From Gluconobacter cerinus (GTDB lineage: Bacteria > Pseudomonadota > Alphaproteobacteria > Acetobacterales > Acetobacteraceae): 55,299 nucleotides of DNA. A program made the translations under genes and the position numbers. Under the pieces are notes generated by a model. It was not told the DNA's origin and searched no databases. It was given only the letters and a program-made list of their open reading frames with translations. This document shows, piece by piece, positions 25,715 through 34,677 of the stretch (the first letter of the stretch is position 1; every line of letters begins with the position of its first letter). Where the stretch lies: assembly GCF_002723935.1 (NCBI RefSeq), contig NZ_BEWM01000008.1, forward strand, positions 1 to 55,299, written 5' to 3'.

Positions 25715-28105
25715 GTGCGGAACAAGACTCTATTCGTGCTGATGTCCATGACTGCACTATCCAGCAGCATCGGTGAGGCTCGGGCGAAAAGCTTATCAGT
25801 AGCAAATAGCCGCGAACGTCACACTCCTGTGGCGTCTCAAAAGACTGCTGCTGATGGAATTCAGGCGCACGGTAACGCGGAAGAGTTACGGGTGTTTGCT
25901 GAAGGTCTTCATAGCCCGACCGGGGTTACGAACCAGACACCTGGCGGGGGACTGCTCCCACCACGTGATGACGCGGCAATGGTCAGTGGTGCCAGCCGGG
26001 ATTTCATCGCAAAACAGGTGCCCACAAGCAACCTTTTTAGTTTGATGCAAATGGCACCCGGCGTAACAGTGGCCAAGACCGATCCTCTTGGTGTCAGCGA
26101 TCGTTCCAACGTGATGATCCGCGGAATGCAACAGAACGAAATTGGCTGGGAATTCGAGGGAATGCCCGCTGATGACCAGATCAATCATGTGGCGGATTCA
26201 TCAGAATGGTCGGATTCAGAAAATATTGGTCGTTTCGAGATCCGTCAGGGCTCACCCGACATGTCTGCACCAGTACTGAATGCAGTGGGCGCGCTTGTCA
26301 GTTCATCCCTGCGTGATCCATCCTTTCATCGCGGCGGATATCTAGGTTCCAGTTTTGGCACCAACAATGCGTTCCGCGAATTTATTCGGCTTGATTCCGG
26401 CGAGATTGGCCACAGCGGGATCCGAAATTTCACGTCTTTTTCTTACACAACCAACGACAACTGGCGTGGTCCAGGCAACAACACCCGCTATCATGTCGAC
26501 AGCAAATTCGTGAAAGAATGGGGAAACGGCAACCGTGTGGCTGCCGTTGTGACCTATAATCGCCTACAGAACGCATGGCAAAATTACCTGACATTAAGTC
26601 AGTGGCAGCAATACGGGACGCACTATAATCTCGCTACGTCTTTCAAAAGCGGACAAGCGAATTATTATAAACTCTGGATCAACCGCCGATCACGCGTAAT
26701 GATTTCTTTACCGTCACAGTTTAATCTCGGCCACGGCCTCTCCCTGACAGCCACACCTTATTATTTCTGGATGAGCGGCAGCGTTCCAAATGGTACGACG
26801 CTCAGCAATAGCGGGAGCTATTCCGGCACACAGGCAGCAGGCGATCTCGGGCTGGAAGACCTGAGCACTGGCCGTGGTGTCGTCGCGGCGATGGCTGCCG
26901 GTTATACGTTCTCCAGTGGCATTACGACGGGACTAGCCTATCGCAGGGGGATCAACCTTCTTGAAGTGGGTGCGTGGTATAATAACGTCGATCGTAGGGC
27001 CATGACGTCATATGCTGCTGTCGGCGGGAATGGCCAAGCCGCCAATCTTTATGGCGGCTATGCCCTCACAATGGCCAATGGATCAATCCTATACAGCACC
27101 AATCTGCATGAAATTCAGCAGACGACAGCACTTTACGTCCAGGACACCGTTTCTCTGCTCCATGACAAACTGAAAATATCCGCAGGTTTCAGGGAAGCCA
27201 TGGTGGATTTACGTGGAACCAACATGCTTCCTGGTGCGCGTTATTATGCTGGAGCCAGCTATGCAATCCCCTTGCCCCGCATGAGCATCCATTACAGGTT
27301 CAATTCCGAGCATCAGGTTTTCTTCAACGTCAACACAGCGTTCCGAACGCCAGTCGGTGACACGCCATTTTATGATACAATCAGTGTCTCAACCGGCAAG
27401 ATCACATCTCATGGCAGTTCTTCAGTTAAACCTGAATACTCTATCTCCGAGGAACTCGGATATCGCTACACTGGGATTTTCAACGCTTCTATTGGGGTAT
27501 TCAATTATAACTTCAAAAACCGTCAACTTTCCGCAACTGCTCCTTTAAATGGCGTCCTAACTACGCAGTATCTGAATGTTGGCGGACAGACGACACGCGG
27601 CGCGGAGGCCGAGATCGGGCTGAAGCGTTGGCATCATATCTCGCCCTATGCGTCAATTTCGTACCTGCATGCGTCCATCGATGACAACTTCTATACCGGC
27701 GGGACTTACCTTCCCACGAAGGGGCGAGTGGCTCCTATGAGCCCGAAAGCCACGGCAGCAGTCGGTATCAATTATGATGACTCCCATTTCTTTGGCGGCC
27801 TGCAGTTCAATTGGGTGGATGCAATGTATTCCTCCTTCATGAACGATCAGGGGATTCCGGAGCGCAAAACCCTGGACATCAACGCAGGATACCGGATGAG
27901 CGACGTCGGCTTTTTCCGGAAACCTCAGATCCAGCTCAACATCATTAACGCTGCCAACACCAAATATCTGTCCGGTGTCGTCGCTCCTGTGGCCAACGCC
28001 AAGGCTCAGAAAGGAGCGAATGGAAAGACCATTGCAGCCTCTACGCCTACATATGATGTCGGTGCCGGCTTCGCCGCTCTTGTTTCGATATCGACAGGTT
28101 TCTAA
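25715..28105 (+). CDS. TonB-dependent outer-membrane receptor
   Basis: A 796-residue receptor starting with GTG at 25715 behind AAGAGGAAAAGG. A signal peptide of about 24 residues ends at EARA. A plug domain spans about residues 85-210 (FSLMQMAPGVTVAKTD, RSNVMIRGMQQNEIGW, the family pattern of ordered short loops). A barrel of repeated beta strands follows, ending in the aromatic terminus GFAALVSISTGF with a final Phe. It brings a scarce solute across the outer membrane with energy from TonB. The downstream genes encode amide and peptide hydrolases and an MFS permease, so the ligand is probably an amide- or peptide-like compound rather than an iron siderophore. That is inference from context. 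Confidence 0.85.
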   Translation: MRNKTLFVLMSMTALSSSIGEARAKSLSVANSRERHTPVASQKTAADGIQAHGNAEELRVFAEGLHSPTGVTNQTPGGGLLPPRDDAAMVSGASRDFIAKQVPTSNLFSLMQMAPGVTVAKTDPLGVSDRSNVMIRGMQQNEIGWEFEGMPADDQINHVADSSEWSDSENIGRFEIRQGSPDMSAPVLNAVGALVSSSLRDPSFHRGGYLGSSFGTNNAFREFIRLDSGEIGHSGIRNFTSFSYTTNDNWRGPGNNTRYHVDSKFVKEWGNGNRVAAVVTYNRLQNAWQNYLTLSQWQQYGTHYNLATSFKSGQANYYKLWINRRSRVMISLPSQFNLGHGLSLTATPYYFWMSGSVPNGTTLSNSGSYSGTQAAGDLGLEDLSTGRGVVAAMAAGYTFSSGITTGLAYRRGINLLEVGAWYNNVDRRAMTSYAAVGGNGQAANLYGGYALTMANGSILYSTNLHEIQQTTALYVQDTVSLLHDKLKISAGFREAMVDLRGTNMLPGARYYAGASYAIPLPRMSIHYRFNSEHQVFFNVNTAFRTPVGDTPFYDTISVSTGKITSHGSSSVKPEYSISEELGYRYTGIFNASIGVFNYNFKNRQLSATAPLNGVLTTQYLNVGGQTTRGAEAEIGLKRWHHISPYASISYLHASIDDNFYTGGTYLPTKGRVAPMSPKATAAVGINYDDSHFFGGLQFNWVDAMYSSFMNDQGIPERKTLDINAGYRMSDVGFFRKPQIQLNIINAANTKYLSGVVAPVANAKAQKGANGKTIAASTPTYDVGAGFAALVSISTGF

Positions 28106-28128
28106 AAAACATCTGAGGATATTTAATC

Positions 28129-28980
28129 ATGCTTGTTACCCTGATCCAGTTCAATGCCGGCAACAAAAAGGCCGAAAATATTGCAACGGTTCGCCGATTG
28201 GTTGCTGAGTCATTTTCCCGCCAGAAATCTCGTGTGATCAGTCTGCCGGAAATGTGGCCTTGTCGGAATGCAGACCGTCCTACGCGTTTTCAGGTTGCTG
28301 AAATACTCCCGGCACCAGGCAGCGGCGCAACCGGAGGCGAAGTTTACCAGACGATGGCAAAGCTCGCGCGTGAATACGGTGCCTATGTCCACGGTGGATC
28401 CATTGCTGAGCTTGACGGTGAGCGTCTGTGCAACACGACCCTGATGTTCAATCCGGAAGGACAGGAAATCGCGCGCTACCGTAAATTACATTTGTTCGAC
28501 GTTACGGGCCCAGATGGCACAGTGTACAATGAAAGCCGGGACTTCAATCACGGGAAATCCCTGAGCATCTGCGATATAGATGGCATCAAGGCGGGATTCA
28601 CGATCTGCTATGATCTGCGTTTTCCCGAGCTTTTCCGCGCCCTGCGCGACGAAGGGGCAGAAATTATTTTTCTCCCTGCTGCCTTTACTCTTCAAACGGG
28701 AAAAGACCACTGGGAAGTTCTGCTTCGAGCCCGTGCCATTGAAAATCAGGTCTGGATCGTGGCGACCGGCATGTACGGCTCACACCGCAACGACAAGGGA
28801 GAGATCCGCACAACATTTGGTCATTCCCTGATCTGCGACCCTTGGGGCCATATCGTAGCGATGGCATCTGACGGAGAAACCTCCGTCACGGGATATCTGG
28901 ATCACGCACTGACACAACGTATCCGCCAGTCCATCCCGCTGGGCAATCACCGGCGCCTTCCCCTGCCTCTGACAGACTGA
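28129..28980 (+). CDS. Carbon-nitrogen hydrolase (nitrilase superfamily amidase)
   Basis: A 283-residue cytoplasmic enzyme of the nitrilase superfamily. The catalytic triad is visible: Glu in LPEMWPC near 43, Lys in YRKLHLFD near 120, and Cys in CYDLRFPE near 160. The sequence around the Cys is that of omega-amidase and NIT1/NIT2-like enzymes, which hydrolyse amides such as omega-amides of dicarboxylic acids. Start ATG behind GAGGA. It lies 23 bases after the receptor gene and 9 before the MFS gene, so it is co-transcribed. Substrate unknown; an amide produced from the imported compound is the natural guess. Confidence 0.85.
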   Translation: MLVTLIQFNAGNKKAENIATVRRLVAESFSRQKSRVISLPEMWPCRNADRPTRFQVAEILPAPGSGATGGEVYQTMAKLAREYGAYVHGGSIAELDGERLCNTTLMFNPEGQEIARYRKLHLFDVTGPDGTVYNESRDFNHGKSLSICDIDGIKAGFTICYDLRFPELFRALRDEGAEIIFLPAAFTLQTGKDHWEVLLRARAIENQVWIVATGMYGSHRNDKGEIRTTFGHSLICDPWGHIVAMASDGETSVTGYLDHALTQRIRQSIPLGNHRRLPLPLTD

Positions 28981-28989
28981 GGTAACGCC

Positions 28990-30234
28990 ATGCGGGAGAA
29001 AAGCTGGATCGTCCTGATTTTTTTACTAGCACCGATCAATTTCCTCATGTCGCTGGACAGGCATGCCATTTCGATAGCCATGCCTGTCATACGCAAGGAT
29101 CTGGGGTTCAGCATCCCAGAAGCTTCGTTCATCCTCTCCTGCGCGACATGGGGATATGCGCTCCTACAACCGCTTTCCGGTTGGCTGGCAGAAAAACTCG
29201 GCCCGCGCCGCGTGCTGTTCGGAGCCGCTTTCCTATGGTCGCTTGCAACTCTTGTCAGTCCCCTCTGTCTCGGATTTGCACCTTTCCTTCTGGCCCGCTT
29301 TGGCATGGGAGCAGCTCAGGCCCCAGACTGGGCCAGTAGCATGCTTGTTCTCAGGAGACATTTTTCTACCGTCACCCGAAGTCGCGCTAACGCGCTTCTG
29401 CTGGGGTTCATCTATCTCGGGTCTATTATCAGTGGGCCGCTGACGTCCTGGTTAATGCTGACCTATTCCTGGAAGCTGGCTTTTGCAATTTTTGGCGCAT
29501 TTGGCATTGCCGTAAGCCTTTATTGGCTGGTGTTTTACAGGGACAAACCCGACAGCATTTCGTTGCAACCCGACTTGTCCATCCCAGCCCCCTCGTCCGC
29601 TCTCAGTCGCAGCAAACTCTTACGGACCCCTCGCTTCTGGCTTATAGGATTTCTCTATTTCTGCACCATCTGCGTACAGGGATTTTACGCAAGCTGGTTT
29701 CCGACTTGGCTACATGAGGTGCATCATGTCCGCCTCAAGGATCTGGGATGGCTCTCATCAGCGCCATGGGTAGCCTTGTATGTCTCAGTATTACTAGCTG
29801 GCATCATAGCTGATTACCTCGCTTCACGGGGTTTCAGCCTGCGCCATGTCAGAACAGTTCCCCCGATATTCGGCCTTGTTCTGAGCGCAGTGTTACTAGC
29901 CATCGCAAGCCATGCACAAGGCACCATTCTAGCTCTGTGCCTCATGACAGGCTGCCTTGGTGCAATCGGCTTTGTGCAGGTTTCACTGTGGTCCAGCGTC
30001 CAGGATATCAGTGGCGCCTACACCGGGTTTGTTACGGGTTGCACAGCATTCTGGGGCAGTCTTTCCGCCAGCATCATACCGCTTGCAGTTGGTTGGGTCG
30101 TGACACGAACCGGCTCTTGGGAAGACGTACTGTTTTTGCCTTCGACTGCAGCCTGCGCCGGAGCAATCGGCTTTTTCTGGCTGCGACCTGACAGACCTCT
30201 TCTTGAAGCAAGGGAGCATCATTGTGAGCTCTGA
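28990..30234 (+). CDS. MFS transporter
   Basis: A 414-residue inner-membrane protein with about 12 helices. The loop between helices 2 and 3 shows the MFS signature (GWLAEKLGPRRVLFG). The N-terminal half (RHAISIAMPVIRKDLGFS) resembles the anion:cation symporter group, whose members import organic acids or small amino compounds. Start ATG is preceded by GAGG. The end overlaps the next gene by 11 bases. Probable role: bring the product of periplasmic processing into the cytoplasm. Substrate is inference. Confidence 0.85.
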   Translation: MREKSWIVLIFLLAPINFLMSLDRHAISIAMPVIRKDLGFSIPEASFILSCATWGYALLQPLSGWLAEKLGPRRVLFGAAFLWSLATLVSPLCLGFAPFLLARFGMGAAQAPDWASSMLVLRRHFSTVTRSRANALLLGFIYLGSIISGPLTSWLMLTYSWKLAFAIFGAFGIAVSLYWLVFYRDKPDSISLQPDLSIPAPSSALSRSKLLRTPRFWLIGFLYFCTICVQGFYASWFPTWLHEVHHVRLKDLGWLSSAPWVALYVSVLLAGIIADYLASRGFSLRHVRTVPPIFGLVLSAVLLAIASHAQGTILALCLMTGCLGAIGFVQVSLWSSVQDISGAYTGFVTGCTAFWGSLSASIIPLAVGWVVTRTGSWEDVLFLPSTAACAGAIGFFWLRPDRPLLEAREHHCEL

Positions 30235-31021
30235 ACATACGTCTCCAGCTTGTTCTGAGGCCATCATTTTTCACAACACCGCTTCCCGCAGTCCTTATGT
30301 GATCGTCTGCGAACATGCCTCATCTTTTATACCCGACGAATATAATGGTCTCGGGCTCTCCCCCCAGGCGGCCAAAGAGCATATCGGCTGGGATATCCAT
30401 GCCATGAACATGGCGACCATAGTGGCCGGACTGCTTGATTCTCCCCTCATAAGCGCCCCTGTTTCCCGCCTCGTAGCGGATCTGAACCGTCCGGAAACCT
30501 GTCAGGAATGCATTCCTACCAGAAGCGAAACAACATCCGTACCAGGGAACCTCTCCCTCACATTGCACGAACGCGAAAACCGACTTTCACGATGGCATCG
30601 CCCTTTTCATCAGGGCCTGAGTACATTTCTGGAAGACCGTATCGCGCGCGGGATTGAAACCTTCCTAGTAGGTATTCATTCCTTTACCCCGGTCTATGCT
30701 GGTGTTCCTCGTCCATGGGCGGCAGGCGTCCTGTATCGAGCCTCCCATTTGCACGGCGAAACCGTAGCGCAGGCCATGGAAAAACAGAGCGGCGCGCTCG
30801 TCGGCCGCAACCAGCCCTATGATCTGTGGCAGCACTCGAACCATACGATCCCTTTCCATGGGGACAGACGTGGCCTCGCCGCCGTCATCGTCGAAATTCG
30901 CAATGATCTTCTGGCGACTGCTCCCGGTCTTACCCGATGGGCCAGGATCACAGCCCAGGCCCTTCAAGAAGGCCAGACCTGCCCTCTCCCTCCCGATAAC
31001 ACACAGGCCAAAACTGCATGA
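30224..31021 (+). CDS. N-formylglutamate amidohydrolase family protein
   Basis: A 265-residue enzyme using GTG at 30224, which has AGGGAG seven bases upstream; a TTG further upstream is less likely. Family hallmarks are IVCEHASSFIPDEYN near the N-terminus, GWDIHAMNMA, and VADLNRP, with the second part VGIHSFTPVY. These are zinc-dependent hydrolases that split N-formyl amino acids to formate and amino acid. Neighbours suggest that here it acts on an N-acylated product of the imported compound, not necessarily N-formylglutamate. It overlaps its neighbours on both sides, so the operon is tightly coupled. Confidence 0.8.
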   Translation: MSSEHTSPACSEAIIFHNTASRSPYVIVCEHASSFIPDEYNGLGLSPQAAKEHIGWDIHAMNMATIVAGLLDSPLISAPVSRLVADLNRPETCQECIPTRSETTSVPGNLSLTLHERENRLSRWHRPFHQGLSTFLEDRIARGIETFLVGIHSFTPVYAGVPRPWAAGVLYRASHLHGETVAQAMEKQSGALVGRNQPYDLWQHSNHTIPFHGDRRGLAAVIVEIRNDLLATAPGLTRWARITAQALQEGQTCPLPPDNTQAKTA

Positions 31022-31479
31022 CTCCTTCCGCGAAGCCGAGCATCAACGGTACCTGGGCCATCGAAAGGCAGCTCTCCAGCTGGAGCAACGGCCTTTTCCC
31101 TCATGAAAGCATGGACCTGCGCGTTTCACTCCGTATCGAGAATGGAAATCTGTTCTATCACTCCGTGAACCGAACCAACCCGGATGCTCCCCCCTCCCAT
31201 TTTCGGTTCGATATTCCCCTCGATAACCGCCCACATCCCTTCAAAGGGAGTCAGCGCTTCGATCATCTCCGCGGGCGCCTGCTGCCGAATGGCGCACTGG
31301 AAATCCTGAAACTCAAGGACAGCGCAGTAGTCCTTGCGGAAATCTGGCGTAGGGATAGCGATCATCTGTTATTCCGATGGGGTGTCAGCTGCTCTGCACC
31401 CCGAAGCCCGAAAGCGTATACGGAATATTTCAGTGCCATCGATCCCAATGGAGTCAGGTCTCATGCTGCGTCGTTCTGA
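31018..31479 (+). CDS. Small conserved-looking protein of unknown function
   Basis: A 153-residue soluble protein starting in ATGA overlap with the amidohydrolase. It has alternating hydrophobic and charged strands (NGTWAIERQLSSWSNGLF, LEILKLKDSAVVLAEIWRR), which suggests a small beta-barrel, possibly lipocalin-like. No signal peptide is seen and no family is recognised. Position inside the operon implies a role in the same pathway. The carboxypeptidase start lies inside its 3' end. Confidence 0.55.
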   Translation: MTPSAKPSINGTWAIERQLSSWSNGLFPHESMDLRVSLRIENGNLFYHSVNRTNPDAPPSHFRFDIPLDNRPHPFKGSQRFDHLRGRLLPNGALEILKLKDSAVVLAEIWRRDSDHLLFRWGVSCSAPRSPKAYTEYFSAIDPNGVRSHAASF

Positions 31480-32992
31480 ACCCGGAAGACAGTGTTTCCT
31501 GCCTGGGCTATGCCTCATCGCAACAGCACTGTTTCCTCTCACGCTCCATGCCGCCGAAAGCTCACCCTTTGCAGCCTGCGCGCTGAACAAAGCCATTTCG
31601 GGCAAACTTTCCCTAAAGGGAAAGACATGGACTTACGAACGACGCCTTGCCACACTCACGCTGCACGATGCGAAAGGTAATCCCACGGCGTGTCTGTCGT
31701 ATGTCTCCTATACCGCAGATCGCTCGCCCTCCCGACCTGTCACCTTCTTCTTCAATGGCGGTCCCGGCTCATCAGGGCTGTTCCTTCAACTTGGATCGTT
31801 CGGGCCCCTGCGCGTCCCTGCGGAAGCCAGTCGCCTAGCTGAAGATGCCCACTATAACGCTGCCACTAACCCCATGACGTTACTCGACGCCTCCGATCTG
31901 GTCTTCGTCGATCCGGTCGGAACAGGCTTTTCCCACCCTCTGAGAGACAATAAAAATGCGGATTTCTGGGGCGTGGATCAGGACGCCGCAGCGTCTGCTG
32001 ATTTCGTTGCGGCCTATCTCGATAGCGCCCGAAAATGGAACGTTCCGCTCTATCTGTTCGGCGAAAGCTACGGAACAACCCGGATTTCCGTCACAAGCCG
32101 AGTGCTGGCCGAGCGCGGCATATTCCTGAACGGATTGATTTTCATGTCCACCGTCCTCAATTACGGAGAACGGCTCCCGGGAATGGATATGACCACTCTA
32201 AGCTATCTTCCTACCTATGCCGCAATCGCGTGGTTTCACCGTAAAAGCGGCTATCAAAACCTTAACCTGAACGCGTTGATCTCGCAGGCGGAATCCTTCG
32301 CCGCAACAACTTACATGCAGGCCCTCTGGCAAGGCAAAAATCTCGACCTGACAACAGAACGAGCTGTAACAGGAGAGCTTGCCCGCTACACGGGGCTATC
32401 CATCGAAACAATCAGGGCCCATGCGCTTAGACCGGACGTCAATACCTTCCGCAGCGAACTTCTGAAGTCTGACGCACTGATTACAGGCCGCTACGATGCG
32501 CGGGCTACTGCTCCCATGTCATATCTCGCGCCCGATGCGCCGGACTTCGATCCCTCAAACGAAAATGTCCGTACCCCACTCACGACCGTCTGGAACAAAC
32601 AACTTGGACAGGATTTCGGCTATGATGGTGAGCGCCCCTATGTCATATATGACAACACTACCAGTTCAGTCTGGGACTGGCGTCATAAGGCGAAAGGACG
32701 GTCCCGTCTTCTTGAAACTGCGGTGACCGGTGGTGACCTTGCAGAAACGATGGCCAGAAACCCTGGCATGAGGGTCATTTTTCTAAATGGCCTCTACGAT
32801 CTGGCCGCACCGTTTTCGCTGACGGCTTACGATATCCGACATCTCAATCTTCCAATTAGCCAGATACAGGAAATATCATTTTGCCGTTACCCTGCAGGGC
32901 ATATGATGTACTTCGATAACCATGCCCTCAAAATAACTTCGCAGGATTTACACAAATTTTATGATAATAAGAAACCATGCTATTATAAATAG
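31463..32992 (+). CDS. Periplasmic S10-family serine carboxypeptidase
   Basis: The start chosen is ATG at 31463, which gives a normal signal peptide (MLRRSEPGRQC, then LPGLCLIATALFPLTLHA). Longer readings from upstream overlap the previous gene by more and mask the signal. The mature enzyme is about 480 residues. S10 hallmarks are NGGPGSSGLF, the nucleophile in GESYGT, Asp in FLNGLYDLAAPF and His in YPAGHMMYF. These enzymes remove C-terminal residues from peptides or related amides, here in the periplasm after TonB-driven entry. It is the last gene of the operon. An AT-rich inverted repeat (ATCTAAA with TTTAGAT near 33010-33035) may end the transcript. Confidence 0.85.
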   Translation: MLRRSEPGRQCFLPGLCLIATALFPLTLHAAESSPFAACALNKAISGKLSLKGKTWTYERRLATLTLHDAKGNPTACLSYVSYTADRSPSRPVTFFFNGGPGSSGLFLQLGSFGPLRVPAEASRLAEDAHYNAATNPMTLLDASDLVFVDPVGTGFSHPLRDNKNADFWGVDQDAAASADFVAAYLDSARKWNVPLYLFGESYGTTRISVTSRVLAERGIFLNGLIFMSTVLNYGERLPGMDMTTLSYLPTYAAIAWFHRKSGYQNLNLNALISQAESFAATTYMQALWQGKNLDLTTERAVTGELARYTGLSIETIRAHALRPDVNTFRSELLKSDALITGRYDARATAPMSYLAPDAPDFDPSNENVRTPLTTVWNKQLGQDFGYDGERPYVIYDNTTSSVWDWRHKAKGRSRLLETAVTGGDLAETMARNPGMRVIFLNGLYDLAAPFSLTAYDIRHLNLPISQIQEISFCRYPAGHMMYFDNHALKITSQDLHKFYDNKKPCYYK

Positions 32993-33114
32993 TATTGTTT
33001 TATATAAGATCTAAATTTTTCATTTATTTTAGATATTTGAAGTAGATTTAATATGATCTGAATGTCAGCTTCCACTATCAATATGTCTCCATAGCAGACC
33101 TTCCGCTCTCCCTC

Positions 33115-33519
33115 CTAATCTGCCGTCCAATCCTCAGATCGCAACCCATTTACACGCGTAAATTCTCGTAGGTTTCCGGTCACGACGACAAGCCCCCTGC
33201 TTCGCGCATGACCGGCAATCATCAAATCGTACGGACCGATGACACAGCCACGCGTTTCCAGGTATGCCCTGATTTCCGCTGTATGGACTGCGGCATCATC
33301 ATCAAACGGCAACACAGACAGACGGGCTGCAAAATGCTCGACTTCACGACGGGTCTTGAGCGGATTTTGAGACTTTTCAGCTCCGTAAAGAAGTTCGTAA
33401 AGAACAACGTCGGAGATGCAGAGCGCCTCAGCGTTATCATTGAAACGTTCGCGCAGACCTTGTGGACGATCACGCAAAACGCGAATACAAAAGTTTGTAT
33501 CCAGAAGATAACGAAGCAT
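33115..33519 (-). CDS. vapC: VapC-family PIN-domain toxin
   Basis: A 134-residue PIN-domain ribonuclease. Acidic residues of the active site are visible: Asp in YLLDTNFCI near residue 7, Glu in YELLYGAEKS, and Asp in GPYDLMIAGHARSRG. The C-terminal VVTGNLREFTRV is typical of VapC. VapC proteins cleave tRNA or rRNA and are held inactive by VapB. The start overlaps the antitoxin stop (TGATG). Together they probably stabilise the plasmid by post-segregational killing. Confidence 0.9.
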   Translation of the reverse strand: MLRYLLDTNFCIRVLRDRPQGLRERFNDNAEALCISDVVLYELLYGAEKSQNPLKTRREVEHFAARLSVLPFDDDAAVHTAEIRAYLETRGCVIGPYDLMIAGHARSRGLVVVTGNLREFTRVNGLRSEDWTAD

Positions 33520-33743
33520 CAGAAGCTTTCGCGCTCCTGCATTCCGGGCTGATCGCGCTCAGGCAATGGAGTGCCCGAAGCCGCAAAAAAATCGTCCCAT
33601 GCAACATTTGCCGGGGCGATGATGCGACGCGGACCATCCGGGATGATCACGACGTCTTTTAGGCTGACATCAAACGCCACTGCTTTGGGAAGGCGCACGG
33701 CCTGAGAGCGATTGGACAGAAAGAGCGTCGTGCGGGTGAGCAT
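33519..33743 (-). CDS. vapB: VapB-family antitoxin
   Basis: A 74-residue protein starting MLTRTTLFLS. The N-terminus has the AbrB/MazE-like swapped-hairpin DNA-binding pattern (SNRSQAVRLPKAVAF) and the C-terminal tail (WDDFFAASGTPLPERD) is the usual VapC-binding segment. The ATG at 33743 is supported by GGAGG six bases before it; an in-frame ATG four codons upstream is weaker. It binds its own promoter with VapC. Confidence 0.88.
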   Translation of the reverse strand: MLTRTTLFLSNRSQAVRLPKAVAFDVSLKDVVIIPDGPRRIIAPANVAWDDFFAASGTPLPERDQPGMQERESF

Positions 33744-33758
33744 CCTAACCTCCATGCG

Positions 33759-33779
33759 GGATATGTCGAAAGTATATCC
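33759..33779 (-). promoter_or_regulatory. Candidate vapBC operator
   Basis: The inverted repeat GGATAT (33759-33764) and ATATCC (33774-33779) with a 9-base centre lies 16 bases before the vapB start, where an autoregulatory VapBC site is expected. Confidence 0.55.
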
Positions 33780-34079
33780 ACACGCTGGTCGGGTGGCAAT
33801 AAAGTTTGTGTGTCATGCAGGCCCACCCATTTTTTCGGAAAAACCACTCTTACGGATCGGAGACCAACGACCAGAACGCCAGTTTGCGCCTATGTGCAGC
33901 CTTCAGCCGTGTCCAGAATGCATCCTGATGTTCCATGCCTTCTGCCATGGTCAACGTGGTGGCTGAAGCTGACAGGACGCAAGATCCTTTGAGGCGCAGG
34001 CGTAGTAACGGGACTGCGCCCTGTCCAGAACATCTTCTTATCGTTTCCGACTCTTGAGCGGATTGGCTGGCAACCACGC
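33780..34079. other. Intergenic region without a supported gene
   Basis: Overlapping open frames exist on both strands but none has a start with a ribosome binding site or a recognisable product. The last part, before 34080, resembles the sequence at about 1205-1232. Confidence 0.4.
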
Positions 34080-34331
34080 TCAGAGGGTGAGGAAAGCGAC
34101 GGTGATGTTGACGAGCGTACCGCAGAAAACAATCAGAAGAAGTCGCTCAACCGCCGCAGACGACAGGCCTGACGAGGATGGGTTAGACCGCAGATACTTC
34201 ACCCGCGCATAGCCGGCCAAGATCAAACTGATCCCAACACTCCCGGATACCATGGCCACACGGTAGGACAATGCCGCTATTGCTGGCGTATAAATTTGGT
34301 CTCTCCTTCGAGGTGTGTCCGCAATGGACAC
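34080..34331 (-). CDS. Small two-helix membrane protein, unknown
   Basis: A protein of up to 83 residues with two hydrophobic segments (VAMVSGSVGISLILAGYARV and LLLIVFCGTLVNITVAFLTL). The only upstream start is GTG at 34331, inside the 34312-34334 hairpin, so the real start may be further in; an AAGGAGAG site lies about 20 bases downstream of the GTG. A decayed copy is present at 1205-1340, which shows the gene was real and was duplicated. Function unknown. Confidence 0.5.
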   Translation of the reverse strand: MSIADTPRRRDQIYTPAIAALSYRVAMVSGSVGISLILAGYARVKYLRSNPSSSGLSSAAVERLLLIVFCGTLVNITVAFLTL

Positions 34332-34334
34332 ACC
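34312..34334 (-). terminator. Hairpin between gapR and the small membrane protein
   Basis: A perfect 9-bp stem (GGTGTGTCC at 34312-34320, GGACACACC at 34326-34334) with a 5-base loop, immediately past the gapR stop. No T run. It may be a terminator or attenuator, and it overlaps the only upstream start of the next gene. Confidence 0.55.
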
Positions 34335-34340
34335 AGTAAG

Positions 34341-34625
34341 TCACATTCCCAGAGCACGGCGATAGATGTCCAGCAGGGTTTCCTGTTCCTCGACCTGGGC
34401 AGGCTCCATTTTCCGCAGCTTCAGGATCTGTTTGATGGTCTTGACGTCGAACCCGGCCGACTTGGCCTCGCTAAAGATGTCCTTGATATCACCGGCCAGC
34501 GCCTTTCGTTCTTCTTCCAGGCGCTCAACACGCTCAATGATGGATTTGAGACGATCCACCGCAATTCCTCCGGTCTGAACGGTGGTCTCAGCAGATGCCG
34601 TGTCCTGTGCTTCATGTGCCAACAT
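34341..34625 (-). CDS. gapR: GapR-family nucleoid protein (DUF2312)
   Basis: A 94-residue protein of the DUF2312 family. The core is VDRLKSIIERVERLEEERKA, then ALAGDIKDIFSEAKSAGFD and VKTIKQILKLRKM. GapR in Caulobacter binds over-twisted AT-rich DNA ahead of replication and transcription forks and aids topoisomerases. A plasmid copy beside repC may help replication of this replicon or silence AT-rich cargo. AAAGGAGAA precedes the ATG. A copy of the recurring TCAGTCGCAGAT motif lies 35 bases upstream, just after the repC stop, so the gene belongs to the putative plasmid regulon. Confidence 0.9.
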   Translation of the reverse strand: MLAHEAQDTASAETTVQTGGIAVDRLKSIIERVERLEEERKALAGDIKDIFSEAKSAGFDVKTIKQILKLRKMEPAQVEEQETLLDIYRRALGM

Positions 34626-34660
34626 ACAGTTCTCCTTTCACTCGCCCAGTTTGCAGGCTC

Positions 34661-34673
34661 AATCTGCGACTGA
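34661..34673 (-). promoter_or_regulatory. Recurring plasmid motif, gapR site
   Basis: Minus-strand reading TCAGTCGCAGATT, between the repC stop and gapR, 35 bases before the gapR start. No hairpin hiding the ribosome binding site is evident here. Confidence 0.65.
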
Positions 34674-34677
34674 TGCG

